Of a DNA stretch of 7,399 bases, positions 1 through 5,897 are shown one piece after another (position 1 is the first letter of the stretch; each line of letters starts with the position of its first letter). Both the position numbers and the translations under genes were made by a program. The notes under the pieces are model-generated. The model saw nothing but the letters and a program-made list of their open reading frames with translations, did no database searches and was not told the origin of the DNA. This DNA is from Clostridia bacterium (lineage in GTDB: Bacteria > Bacillota > Clostridia > Oscillospirales > CAG-272): positions 1 through 7,399 of the forward strand of contig JAGAUC010000241.1 of assembly GCA_017621015.1 (NCBI GenBank), given 5' to 3'.

Positions 1-699
1 ATGGTCGCGCGCGGCGATATGGGCGTGGAGATCCCCTTTGAGCACCTCCCCGCCATTCAGAAAAAGCTGATCACCAAGTGCCGCCTTCTGGGCAAACGCG
101 TCATCACGGCCACCGAAATGCTGGAATCGATGATCACAAACTCCCGTCCTACGCGTGCCGAGATCTCGGACATTGCCAACGCCGTTTACGACGGAACGAG
201 CGCCATTATGCTTTCGGGCGAAACGGCGGCGGGTAAATACCCGATAAGGGCCGTGGAGACTATGGCCAAGATTGCCGAGACCACCGAGAGCAACATCAAT
301 TATAAGAAGCGTTTTCATGAGGCCAATTTCCAGATCCGCAATATGACCGACGCCATCTCGCACTCGACCTGCGGTATGGCCATCGACATTGACGCCAAGG
401 CCATCGTTGCCTGCTCGCTTTCGGGCATGACCGCGCGTATGGTCTCGCGTTTCCGTTCTCCCGTTCCGATCATCGGCCTTACCACCAACGAAAACACCTG
501 GCGCAAGCTGGCGCTTTCCTGGGGCGTTATTCCTGCGATGTGCGAGGAATTTACCTCGACCGATGTGCTTTTCTACACGGCAAAGAAAATCGCGTCAGGC
601 GAGCTTGGGCTTGACAAAAAGGACCGTATCGTCATCACGGGCGGTGACATTACGGGACGCTCGGGCAATACCAATCTGATCAAAATTGATGAAATCTGA
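1..699 (+). CDS. pyk: Pyruvate kinase, C-terminal part (5' end outside window)
   Basis: Pyruvate kinase transfers the phosphate of phosphoenolpyruvate to ADP in the cytoplasm, the last step of glycolysis. The visible 232 residues begin inside the catalytic barrel at MVARGDMGVEIP (residues 1-12), whose Asp6 matches the family metal ligand. ITATEMLESM (35-44) carries the catalytic Thr, and PTRAEISDIANAVYDG (50-65) and IMLSGETAAGKYP (69-81) follow. The C-terminal alpha/beta allosteric domain runs from about residue 115 to 232. Full enzymes are about 470-590 residues, so the ATG at base 1 is almost certainly an internal methionine. The protein ends at EI without the extra PEP-utiliser-like domain found in many Bacillus enzymes. 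No convincing terminator follows: only a 4-bp GCTT/AAGC hairpin at 716-727, which overlaps the next promoter. Identity is very secure. Confidence 0.97.
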   Translation: MVARGDMGVEIPFEHLPAIQKKLITKCRLLGKRVITATEMLESMITNSRPTRAEISDIANAVYDGTSAIMLSGETAAGKYPIRAVETMAKIAETTESNINYKKRFHEANFQIRNMTDAISHSTCGMAIDIDAKAIVACSLSGMTARMVSRFRSPVPIIGLTTNENTWRKLALSWGVIPAMCEEFTSTDVLFYTAKKIASGELGLDKKDRIVITGGDITGRSGNTNLIKIDEI

Positions 700-717
700 G
701 TTTCCCCCAAAAAACGC

Positions 718-746
718 TTGAAAAAGCAAAAAATATATGCTAGAAT
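718..746 (+). promoter_or_regulatory. SigA-type promoter of the DUF1538/P-II operon
   Basis: TTGAAA (718-723) and TAGAAT (741-746) are separated by exactly 17 bases, and a TG at 738-739 makes an extended -10. It lies in the AT-rich gap after pyk, about 40 bases before the start codon at 788. A small inverted repeat, TGATA-N5-TATCA (751-765), sits where transcription should begin and might be an operator, but its arms are only 5 bp. The promoter suggests the operon is transcribed independently of pyk, although read-through from pyk is possible because no strong terminator lies between them. Confidence 0.7.
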
Positions 747-787
747 AAAGTGATATAGTTTATCAAATCCAATGCATACGGAGAAAC

Positions 788-2305
788 ATGAAAAAGGTTT
801 TATTTAACAAGGTAAAAGAGGCGCTCGTTTCGGTTTTGCCGGTAACGCTGATCGTCATTCTTTTGAATTTTACCCCTCTGGTCAACCTGAGCATGAGAGA
901 GGTGCTGATCTTTAGTGTATCTGCACTCTTTCTGATCCTGGGAATCGGCTTTTTCACGCTGGGAGCGGACATTGCGATGACCCCGATGGGTGAGCACGTC
1001 GGCTCGGGACTGACCAAGTCCAAAAATTTAAAATTGCTTCTCATCATCTGCTTTGCCCTGGGCTTTCTGATCACGGTGGCCGAGCCCGACCTTACGGTGC
1101 TGGCCAACCAGGTCGGAAGCAAGCTGATCATCCTTTTCGTCGGTCTGGGTGTTGGCCTGTTTTTGGTGCTGTCCATCCTCAAGATCGTTCTGAAAAAGGA
1201 TCTGGCAAGTATGCTGGTGTACTTTTATATGCTTCTGTTTGCCCTGGCTCTGGTCGCGGTGGCGGTGGATGTGGAAAAATTCCAGCTGCTTCCCCTCTCC
1301 TTTGACTCGGGCGGTGTGACCACCGGCCCGATCACCGTGCCCTTTATTATGGCGCTCGGCGTGGGCATCGCGACCACCATCGGCGGACGCAACGCCAGCG
1401 AAAACAGCTTCGGTCTTGTGGCTATGTGCTCGGTGGGTCCCATTCTGGCCGTCCTTCTTCTGAGCATCATAAGCGGCGGCGATATTTCTGCGCCGAGTGT
1501 AAGCGATTACTTGTTTGCCGACAACATCTGGACGGCGGTAGGACATACGCTTCTCAAAACCACAAGGGACGTGACCCTGGCGCTCGGACTTGTAGTCGCC
1601 TTCTTCTTCGCCATCAACTTCATCTTTTTGAAGCTACCGAAAAAGAAGCTCTTGCAAATTCTGATCGGCACCGCCTTTACATACGTCGGTCTGATCGTCT
1701 TTCTGACTTCGGTGCACGTCGGCTTTATGCCGATCGGATTTAAAATGGGCCGTGAGCTGGCCGCCGCCTCGCCGATCGCCATTTCCATCGCCGGCTTTGT
1801 GCTGGGTCTTGTGGTGGTACTGGCCGAGCCTGCCGTTCACGTGCTCAACAAGCAGGTCGAGGAGATCACAAACGGCACGGTCTCCAAAAAGGCGATGATG
1901 ACGGCGCTCAGCATTGGCGTTGGTCTCTCTATCTGCCTTTCGGTCATCCGCATTCTCTGCGGCTTCTCGGTCTTATACTATCTCGTACCCGGCTATCTGC
2001 TTTCGCTGGGGCTTTCTTTCTTCGTGCCCAAGATCTACACGGCGATCGCCTTTGACTCGGGCGGCGTGGCCTCGGGTCCCCTGACCTCTACATTTATTCT
2101 TCCGTTTGCCATCGGCGCCTGTGTGGCGTCGGGCGGCAATATTCTTTCCGATGCCTTTGGCATCGTGGCTATGGTTGCCATGACACCGCTGATCACCATT
2201 CAGCTGCTCGGCTTTACGGCCATCTCCAAAAAGAGAGTGAGCGAAAAGCTGGCTATGAAGAGGATCCTGGATAAGGATGACGATCAGATCATTCGCTTTT
2301 TATAA
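788..2305 (+). CDS. DUF1538 double-repeat membrane protein (putative transporter)
   Basis: This 505-residue, strongly hydrophobic protein belongs to the DUF1538 family. It has two homologous halves about 250 residues apart. AEPDLTVLANQV (98-109) matches AEPAVHVLNKQV (346-357). FDSGGVTTGP (172-181) matches FDSGGVASGP (422-431). A GG-rich segment running into FGLVAMCSVGP (199-218) matches GG...FGIVAMVAMTP (449-467). Around a dozen membrane segments are likely, with acidic residues (E99, D173, E347, D423) in the conserved motifs that could bind cations. From memory, a two-gene DUF1538 pair (UmpAB, Halomonas) was reported as a Na+/H+ antiporter; here both copies are in one chain. The substrate is not shown by the sequence. 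The start is ATG 788 after GGAG at 780-783, which is rather close. The stop codon overlaps the Shine-Dalgarno of the next gene, so the three genes are tightly coupled. Confidence 0.9.
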   Translation: MKKVLFNKVKEALVSVLPVTLIVILLNFTPLVNLSMREVLIFSVSALFLILGIGFFTLGADIAMTPMGEHVGSGLTKSKNLKLLLIICFALGFLITVAEPDLTVLANQVGSKLIILFVGLGVGLFLVLSILKIVLKKDLASMLVYFYMLLFALALVAVAVDVEKFQLLPLSFDSGGVTTGPITVPFIMALGVGIATTIGGRNASENSFGLVAMCSVGPILAVLLLSIISGGDISAPSVSDYLFADNIWTAVGHTLLKTTRDVTLALGLVVAFFFAINFIFLKLPKKKLLQILIGTAFTYVGLIVFLTSVHVGFMPIGFKMGRELAAASPIAISIAGFVLGLVVVLAEPAVHVLNKQVEEITNGTVSKKAMMTALSIGVGLSICLSVIRILCGFSVLYYLVPGYLLSLGLSFFVPKIYTAIAFDSGGVASGPLTSTFILPFAIGACVASGGNILSDAFGIVAMVAMTPLITIQLLGFTAISKKRVSEKLAMKRILDKDDDQIIRFL

Positions 2306-2315
2306 GGAGGACGCT

Positions 2316-2744
2316 ATGCCAAAAAAAGTAACAAAAAATACGGCTGACGAAAATGCGCCCGCCAAAAATCAGGTATCCAGCGTCCGTAAGCTTGTGCTTC
2401 TGTTCACGGTCGTCGACCGAAGCAAGACGCTCTTTTACGTCGATCTCCTGGAGCAATTTGAGGTAAACGTGCAGATGGTGCTTTACGGAAAAGGCACAGC
2501 CGACTCGCAGATCCGCGACCTTCTGGGCCTTACCGAAAGCGAAAAATCCGTCATTATTTCTTATATAAGAGAAGACAAGGTCAAGGAGGCACTCGAAACC
2601 CTGGACGAAAAATTCCACAAGGTGAAGAACGGCAAGGGTATTGCCTTCACCGTTGCCCTTGACAGCATCATAGGGGTGTCGATGTACCAGCTTCTCAGCA
2701 ACGACCGGACCGTAGTTCCCAAGGAAGGAGACAAAAGATCATGA
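2316..2744 (+). CDS. P-II family signalling protein, first of a tandem pair
   Basis: This 142-residue cytoplasmic protein has a P-II-like ferredoxin-type fold. Residues 1-24 are a hydrophilic extension rich in Lys, Asn and Ala. The core starts at KLVLLFTVVDRS (25-36), continues through VLYGKGTADS (55-64) and ends with NGKGIAFTVALDSIIGV (105-121), which matches the B-loop and last strand of P-II proteins, where nucleotide phosphates bind. The T-loop region (about 57-78) is short and lacks the uridylylated-Tyr context of GlnB/GlnK, so classical modification is unlikely. ATG 2316 was chosen over an upstream in-frame ATG at 2277, because AAGGAGG (2304-2310) sits 5 bases before it and 2277 lies inside the DUF1538 gene. 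Its position directly after the transporter suggests it binds or gates that protein (inference). A specific nitrogen role is not shown. Confidence 0.82.
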   Translation: MPKKVTKNTADENAPAKNQVSSVRKLVLLFTVVDRSKTLFYVDLLEQFEVNVQMVLYGKGTADSQIRDLLGLTESEKSVIISYIREDKVKEALETLDEKFHKVKNGKGIAFTVALDSIIGVSMYQLLSNDRTVVPKEGDKRS

Positions 2745-3082
2745 AAAAAGGATATAAATGCATCTTAGCCATCGTAAATAACGGCTTCTCCGAGGAGGCG
2801 ATGGAGGCTGCTAAGGCCTGCGGCGCAAGAGGCGGAACCGTTCTTCACGGACGCGGCACCATCTCCAAGGAGGCTGAAAAGTTTTTCAACATTTCCATTC
2901 AGCCCGAGAAGGAGATCGTGATGATCCTCGCAAAAAAGGACGAGGTGGACGGCATTCTTAAGGGACTGTATAACGCCATCGGCACCTCGAGCGCGGCACA
3001 AGGAATCGTCTTTGCCCTCCCCGTTGATGAAACGCTGGGACTTGACGCTAAAGAAACCGAAAAAGAAACCACCAAGGGTTGA
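2741..3082 (+). CDS. P-II family signalling protein, second of a tandem pair
   Basis: This 113-residue protein is about the length of a standard P-II protein and is only distantly similar to the one before it. It shows KCILAIVNNGFSEEAMEAA (6-24) as first strand and helix, GARGGTVLHGRGT (28-40) leading into the T-loop region, QPEKEIVMIL (54-63) as the third strand, and AQGIVFALPVDETLGL (86-101) as the B-loop and final strand. No Tyr is present in the T-loop region, so GlnD-type uridylylation is not expected. The tail (102-113) is charged. It overlaps the preceding gene by ATGA (2741-2744), which implies translational coupling. Two unlike P-II subunits made together could form homotrimers with different ligands or mixed trimers (inference). 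The stop codon TGA at 3080-3082 lies inside the terminator stem. Confidence 0.85.
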   Translation: MKKGYKCILAIVNNGFSEEAMEAAKACGARGGTVLHGRGTISKEAEKFFNISIQPEKEIVMILAKKDEVDGILKGLYNAIGTSSAAQGIVFALPVDETLGLDAKETEKETTKG

Positions 3083-3106
3083 CCGAACGGTCAACCCCTT
3101 TTTTTT
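3076..3106 (+). terminator. Intrinsic terminator of the DUF1538/P-II operon
   Basis: GGGTTGACC (3076-3084) pairs perfectly with GGTCAACCC (3089-3097) around the loop GAAC, and eight T residues follow at 3099-3106. The stem begins inside the last codons of the second P-II gene and includes its stop codon. The core TTGACCG-AA-CGGTCAA is also a symmetric palindrome of the kind bound by many TetR-family repressors. It lies about 20 bases before the tetR -35 box, so a second role as an operator cannot be excluded. Confidence 0.93.
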
Positions 3107-3116
3107 GTAAAAAGAC

Positions 3117-3145
3117 TTGACTTTTTTCTCGGCCTATGATAAAAT
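3117..3145 (+). promoter_or_regulatory. SigA-type promoter of the tetR-ABC operon
   Basis: TTGACT (3117-3122) and TAAAAT (3140-3145) are spaced by 17 bases. They lie between the previous terminator and the tetR start codon at 3185, in AT-rich DNA. An alternative -10, TATGAT at 3135-3140, is closer to consensus but leaves only a 12-base spacer, so it was not chosen. Transcription would start near 3152. Confidence 0.7.
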
Positions 3146-3157
3146 AACACTTGTTAT
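3144..3157 (+). promoter_or_regulatory. Candidate operator (ATAACA-CT-TGTTAT) over the tetR start point
   Basis: ATAACA (3144-3149) and TGTTAT (3152-3157) form an inverted repeat with a 2-base centre. It overlaps the end of the -10 box and the expected transcription start of the tetR operon. That is the usual place for an autorepression operator of a TetR-family protein. The repeat is short and lies in AT-rich DNA, so chance is a real alternative. No second copy was seen in the window. Confidence 0.4.
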
Positions 3158-3184
3158 ATATCGAAATTATGCAAAGGAGAACTT

Positions 3185-3748
3185 ATGCCACCCAAAGTGA
3201 AGATTACAAGAGAGGACATTGTAAAAGCCGCGCTGGATCTGCTCCGCCTGGGCGGAGAGGCGGCGTTAAACGCGCGCGGGCTTGCTGCGGCGCTTAGCTG
3301 CTCGACCCAGCCCCTCTTCTCCAATTTTGCCACAATGGAGGAATTGCTGGAGGCTGTGACCGCCGCGGCCTATGAGCATTATCTCAGCTTTTTACAAAAA
3401 GAAGCAGAAAGCGGCAAATATCCGCCCTACAAGGCCTTCGGTATGGCGTACATCCGCTTTGCCAAGGAGGAATCGGCACTTTTCAAGCACCTTTTTATGT
3501 GCGACCGCCACGGCGAGGCGCTCTCCCCCGGCTCGGATTTTGAGGCGTCGGTAAATATGATCGTGAGCCAAAACGGGATCGATCGGCAAACGGCCGAGCG
3601 CATGCATATGGAAATGTGGGCGTTTGTTCACGGCATTGCCACCATGCTGGCCACAAATTTTCTTGAGCCCGAATGGGAGCTGATCAGCGATATGCTGACC
3701 GACGTTTATCAGGGACTCAGAACAAGACACGTATCAGAGTGTGAATGA
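3185..3748 (+). CDS. TetR/AcrR family transcriptional regulator
   Basis: This 187-residue protein has the TetR arrangement. ITREDIVKAALDLL (7-20) is helix 1. The helix-turn-helix spans roughly 27-47 (LNARGLAAALSCSTQPLFSNF), followed by ATMEELLEAVTAAAYEHY (49-66) as helix 4 and the linker. The recognition helix has LFSNF in place of the common LYxHF. The C-terminal ligand-binding region (about 70-187) is all helical in appearance and carries Met, His and aromatic residues (for example HMEMWAFVHGIATML, 141-155), as in regulators that sense hydrophobic compounds. ATG 3185 follows AGGAG at 3175-3179. The gene is first in an operon with an ABC exporter, so it most likely represses itself and the exporter until a ligand binds. 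The ligand cannot be told from sequence. Confidence 0.9.
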   Translation: MPPKVKITREDIVKAALDLLRLGGEAALNARGLAAALSCSTQPLFSNFATMEELLEAVTAAAYEHYLSFLQKEAESGKYPPYKAFGMAYIRFAKEESALFKHLFMCDRHGEALSPGSDFEASVNMIVSQNGIDRQTAERMHMEMWAFVHGIATMLATNFLEPEWELISDMLTDVYQGLRTRHVSECE

Positions 3749-3749
3749 T

Positions 3750-4478
3750 ATGGTTGCTGTAAAGCTGGAAAATCTTACAAAAAAATATAAGGATGTCGTG
3801 GCGGTCGACCGCCTCTCGCTTGACATCGAGGAGGGCGAGCTATTTGCGCTTCTTGGAGTCAACGGTGCCGGCAAAACCACCGCCATCAAAATGCTCTCCT
3901 GCCTTACCGCCCCTACGGAGGGCGACGCGTTTCTCCTGGGAAAAAGCATCTGCCGCGAGAGTGCCGACATCAAAGCCTTTATTGCGGTCTCACCGCAGGA
4001 AACGGCCATAGCGCCCGGACTTTCGGTGCGCGAAAACCTTAGCCTTATGTGTGGCATTCACGGCTTTTCCCGGGAGAAGAAGGACGAAAAAATCCGCGAG
4101 CTTACCGAGCAGCTCTCGCTGGAAAGCGTGCTTGACCGAAGAGCGGGCAAGCTTTCGGGCGGCTGGCAACGGCGCCTGAGCATCGCTATGGCACTCATCA
4201 GCGAGCCGAGAATCCTCTTTCTTGACGAGCCCACGCTCGGCCTTGACGTTCTCGCGCGGAGCGAGCTATGGGACATCATTCGTGCTCTCAAGGGCAAGGT
4301 GACCATTCTGTTGACCACACATTATATGGAGGAGGCCGAGGCGCTCTCCGACCGTCTGGCCATTCTGAAGGACGGCAAACTTCTTATGTGTGACACGCCC
4401 GACGGCATCAAGGCCGCGACGGGCGAGGACAGCATCGAAAAGGCATTTATTCGGGTAGTAAAGGAGGCAAAAAAATGA
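3750..4478 (+). CDS. ABC transporter ATP-binding protein (ABC-2 exporter type)
   Basis: This 242-residue single-domain ATPase powers the membrane protein encoded just downstream. All nucleotide-binding motifs are intact: Walker A GVNGAGKT (36-43), Q-loop around SPQE (81-84), signature LSGGW (135-139), Walker B ILFLDEP (155-161), D-loop GLDV (164-167) and switch His191 in THYMEEAEALSDR. It resembles the DrrA/CcmA-like group used in drug, lipid or polysaccharide export. The start is uncertain. ATG 3750 gives the typical MVAVKLENLTKKY opening and begins one base after the tetR stop; GTG 3741 would add three residues and overlap tetR. Neither has a clear Shine-Dalgarno, which fits translational coupling to tetR. 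The stop overlaps the permease start. Confidence 0.95.
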   Translation: MVAVKLENLTKKYKDVVAVDRLSLDIEEGELFALLGVNGAGKTTAIKMLSCLTAPTEGDAFLLGKSICRESADIKAFIAVSPQETAIAPGLSVRENLSLMCGIHGFSREKKDEKIRELTEQLSLESVLDRRAGKLSGGWQRRLSIAMALISEPRILFLDEPTLGLDVLARSELWDIIRALKGKVTILLTTHYMEEAEALSDRLAILKDGKLLMCDTPDGIKAATGEDSIEKAFIRVVKEAKK

Positions 4479-5206
4479 GAACGTTGACCTTTGGCGGACG
4501 GAATTTCAAGGAGATCCTTCGTGACCCCTTAAACCTTTGCTTTCTTTTCGGATTTCCCATCGTGCTGTTGCTTTTGCTGAGTGCCATTCAGGCAAACATT
4601 CCGGTAAGCCTGTTTGAGATCGAGCAGCTTTCCCCCGGCATTGCCGTTTTCGGGCTTTCCTTTATGACGCTGTTTGCGGCCACGCTGATCGCCAAGGACC
4701 GCCAAAGCAGCTTTATGCATCGCCTGTATACCACACCGATGACCCCTGCGGATTTTATCCTCGGATATACCCTGCCCCTTTTGCCCATCGCACTTGCCGA
4801 GGGCGTGGTCTGCTTTGCCTTTGCCCTGATACTGGGACTTAAGCTCAGCATAAACGTTTTGCTCTCCCTTATTTTTCTTTTGCCCGTCGCGCTTTTGTAT
4901 ATCGCCATCGGCCTTTTGTGCGGAAGTGTGCTGAGCGACAAGCAGGTGGGCGGCATCTGCGGCGCGCTTCTGACCAACCTCTCCGCGTGGCTTTCGGGCA
5001 TCTGGTTTGACCTGGATCTGGTGGGCGGCGTCTTCAAAAAAATCGCCTACGCCCTGCCCTTTGTTCACGCGGTCGAAATGGAGCGTGCGGTGCTTGTCGG
5101 CAATTTTCCCGCGGCACTTCCGCATCTTTGGTGGGTGCTGGGCTACGCCGCCGCCACACTGATTGCCGCGATCCTGCTCTTTTTGCACCAAATGAAAAAG
5201 CAATAA
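4475..5206 (+). CDS. ABC-2 type transporter permease
   Basis: This 243-residue membrane protein is the channel partner of the preceding ATPase. About six membrane segments are visible, near residues 20-38, 52-74, 96-120, 126-150, 158-178 and 218-238. Between the second and third, the cytoplasmic stretch RLYTTPMTPADFILGY (83-98) is the characteristic ABC-2 loop thought to couple to the ATPase. A re-entrant or amphipathic part with LSGIWFDLDLVGG (173-185) precedes the last segment, as in the family. ATG 4475 overlaps the ATPase stop (ATGA) and has AAGGAGG at 4461-4467. The length is typical. With one permease gene, the complex would be two ATPases and two permeases. The substrate is unknown; export of a drug, peptide or lipid is the usual role for tetR-linked pairs. 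Confidence 0.93.
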   Translation: MRTLTFGGRNFKEILRDPLNLCFLFGFPIVLLLLLSAIQANIPVSLFEIEQLSPGIAVFGLSFMTLFAATLIAKDRQSSFMHRLYTTPMTPADFILGYTLPLLPIALAEGVVCFAFALILGLKLSINVLLSLIFLLPVALLYIAIGLLCGSVLSDKQVGGICGALLTNLSAWLSGIWFDLDLVGGVFKKIAYALPFVHAVEMERAVLVGNFPAALPHLWWVLGYAAATLIAAILLFLHQMKKQ

Positions 5207-5208
5207 CA

Positions 5209-5241
5209 CCAGCTGGCTGACCGTTTCGGTCAGCCAGTTGG
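5209..5241 (+). terminator. Long hairpin after the tetR-ABC operon (terminator-like, no T tract)
   Basis: Bases 5209-5223 pair with 5227-5241 over 15 bp, with one G-T wobble and a TTT loop. The hairpin starts three bases after the permease stop codon, where a terminator is expected, but it is followed by GCTATTGACATAG rather than a run of T. It may need another factor, protect the 3' end of the transcript, or act imperfectly as a terminator. Its core TGACCG-TTT-CGGTCA repeats the core of the hairpin that precedes the same operon. Confidence 0.55.
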
Positions 5242-5277
5242 CTATTGACATAGGGAAACCGCTATGATAGCCTACCC

Positions 5278-5306
5278 TTGCATTCGGTAAAAAGATATGG
5301 TATAAT
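5278..5306 (+). promoter_or_regulatory. SigA-type promoter of the small membrane protein gene
   Basis: TTGCAT (5278-5283) and a perfect TATAAT (5301-5306) are spaced by 17 bases, about 30 bases before the start codon at 5337. A TTGACA at 5245-5250 lies just upstream, but its best -10 at normal spacing (TAGCCT) is poor, so the downstream pair was chosen. Confidence 0.68.
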
Positions 5307-5336
5307 AAAATAGAATGAGGGCGGAAGGAGAAGGAT

Positions 5337-5840
5337 ATGAAGCGTATTATTACTTATATTTTACTGTTTCTTTTGGCAATCGGACTTCTCTATATCCTAT
5401 ATATTGACTTTCTCAAGCTCTCACTTTCTTCCGTTCTTATTCTTTGCACCATCTTACTCTTATACGGCTCTTGTATGGCGTTTGGCGAAAAAGGCATACG
5501 GGGAATAAAAAAACAGGAGCAAAAGCTGATTCATTTCGAATTAACTCCCAAAGACCGCTCACAGACCTTGTATTTTGCTTTGCTCTCCCTATTCCCCACC
5601 TATTTTTTGTGTTTCTTGGTTTCTTTGTTCCCCGTTCACTCCCACGGAATATGGTTCCTTACCGTGTTTCCGTGTATAGGCCTCAACTGTGTTCCCGCAA
5701 GCAGCGTTTTCGAGGATTATAATGCGCTGACCCAGAAAAAATTTCCCTTTTTCTTTGGCTTTTTCTCAGTTACTGCCGCCTGTTGCCTTTCGGGCTTGCT
5801 AATTTCTTCATTTCTTTTGAAAAAACACCTGAACATATAA
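5337..5840 (+). CDS. Small hydrophobic membrane protein of unknown function
   Basis: This 167-residue protein is not recognised. It is very hydrophobic, with likely membrane segments near residues 4-22, 28-48, 78-99, 104-118 and 137-160. A basic cytoplasmic-type stretch (EKGIRGIKKQEQKL, 51-64) lies between the second and third. Several Cys residues (37, 46, 92, 113, 118, 149, 150) lie in or next to these segments with no clear motif. ATG 5337 is preceded by GGAAGGAG (5323-5330) at good spacing, and the gene has its own promoter and a strong terminator, so it is likely real and expressed alone. Its base composition is clearly more AT-rich than the genes on either side, with many TTT, TAT and CTT codons, which hints at separate origin or weak selection. 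It could be a lineage-specific membrane protein. Confidence 0.72.
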   Translation: MKRIITYILLFLLAIGLLYILYIDFLKLSLSSVLILCTILLLYGSCMAFGEKGIRGIKKQEQKLIHFELTPKDRSQTLYFALLSLFPTYFLCFLVSLFPVHSHGIWFLTVFPCIGLNCVPASSVFEDYNALTQKKFPFFFGFFSVTAACCLSGLLISSFLLKKHLNI

Positions 5841-5846
5841 CAAGCC

Positions 5847-5884
5847 AAAGCCTCCGACATAGCTAGCTATGTCGGAGGCTTTTT
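5847..5884. terminator. Palindromic terminator between convergent genes
   Basis: Bases 5847-5882 are a perfect 36-base inverted repeat with arms of 18 bases (AAAGCCTCCGACATAGCT and its complement), forming a stem of at least 16 bp with a CTAG loop. On the plus strand it is followed by T at 5880-5884, giving a good intrinsic terminator for the small membrane protein gene. On the minus strand, 14 bases past the collagen-like gene's stop, it is followed by TTTGG and then a T-rich stretch, so it probably also ends that transcript, though less ideally. Confidence 0.9.
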
Positions 5885-5897
5885 CAACTTCTCTAAA

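Noticed and set aside
716..727. GCTT-GAAA-AAGC hairpin after pyk as a terminator
   Set aside because: The stem is only 4 bp, no T tract follows, and it overlaps the -35 box of the next promoter.
763..1182. Minus-strand open frames opposite the DUF1538 gene
   Set aside because: They have no ribosome sites or recognisable domains and are explained as shadows of the conserved plus-strand gene.
2407..2419. CGGTCG-T-CGACCG palindrome inside the first P-II gene
   Set aside because: It lies in coding sequence (TVVDR), far from any promoter, and is probably coincidental.
3800..3813. Perfect 14-base palindrome GGCGGTCGACCGCC inside the ABC ATPase gene
   Set aside because: It encodes the ordinary residues AVDR in a conserved part of the protein; with this codon use such palindromes arise by chance, so it is not taken as a regulator site.
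4529..5251. A 240-codon open frame on the minus strand opposite the permease gene
   Set aside because: It is Lys/Gln/Gly-rich without domains or a start site, while the plus-strand permease shows membrane segments and operon overlap.
5245..5268. TTGACA followed by TATGAT as a promoter
   Set aside because: The spacer is only 12 bases. The TTGCAT-17-TATAAT pair just downstream fits far better.
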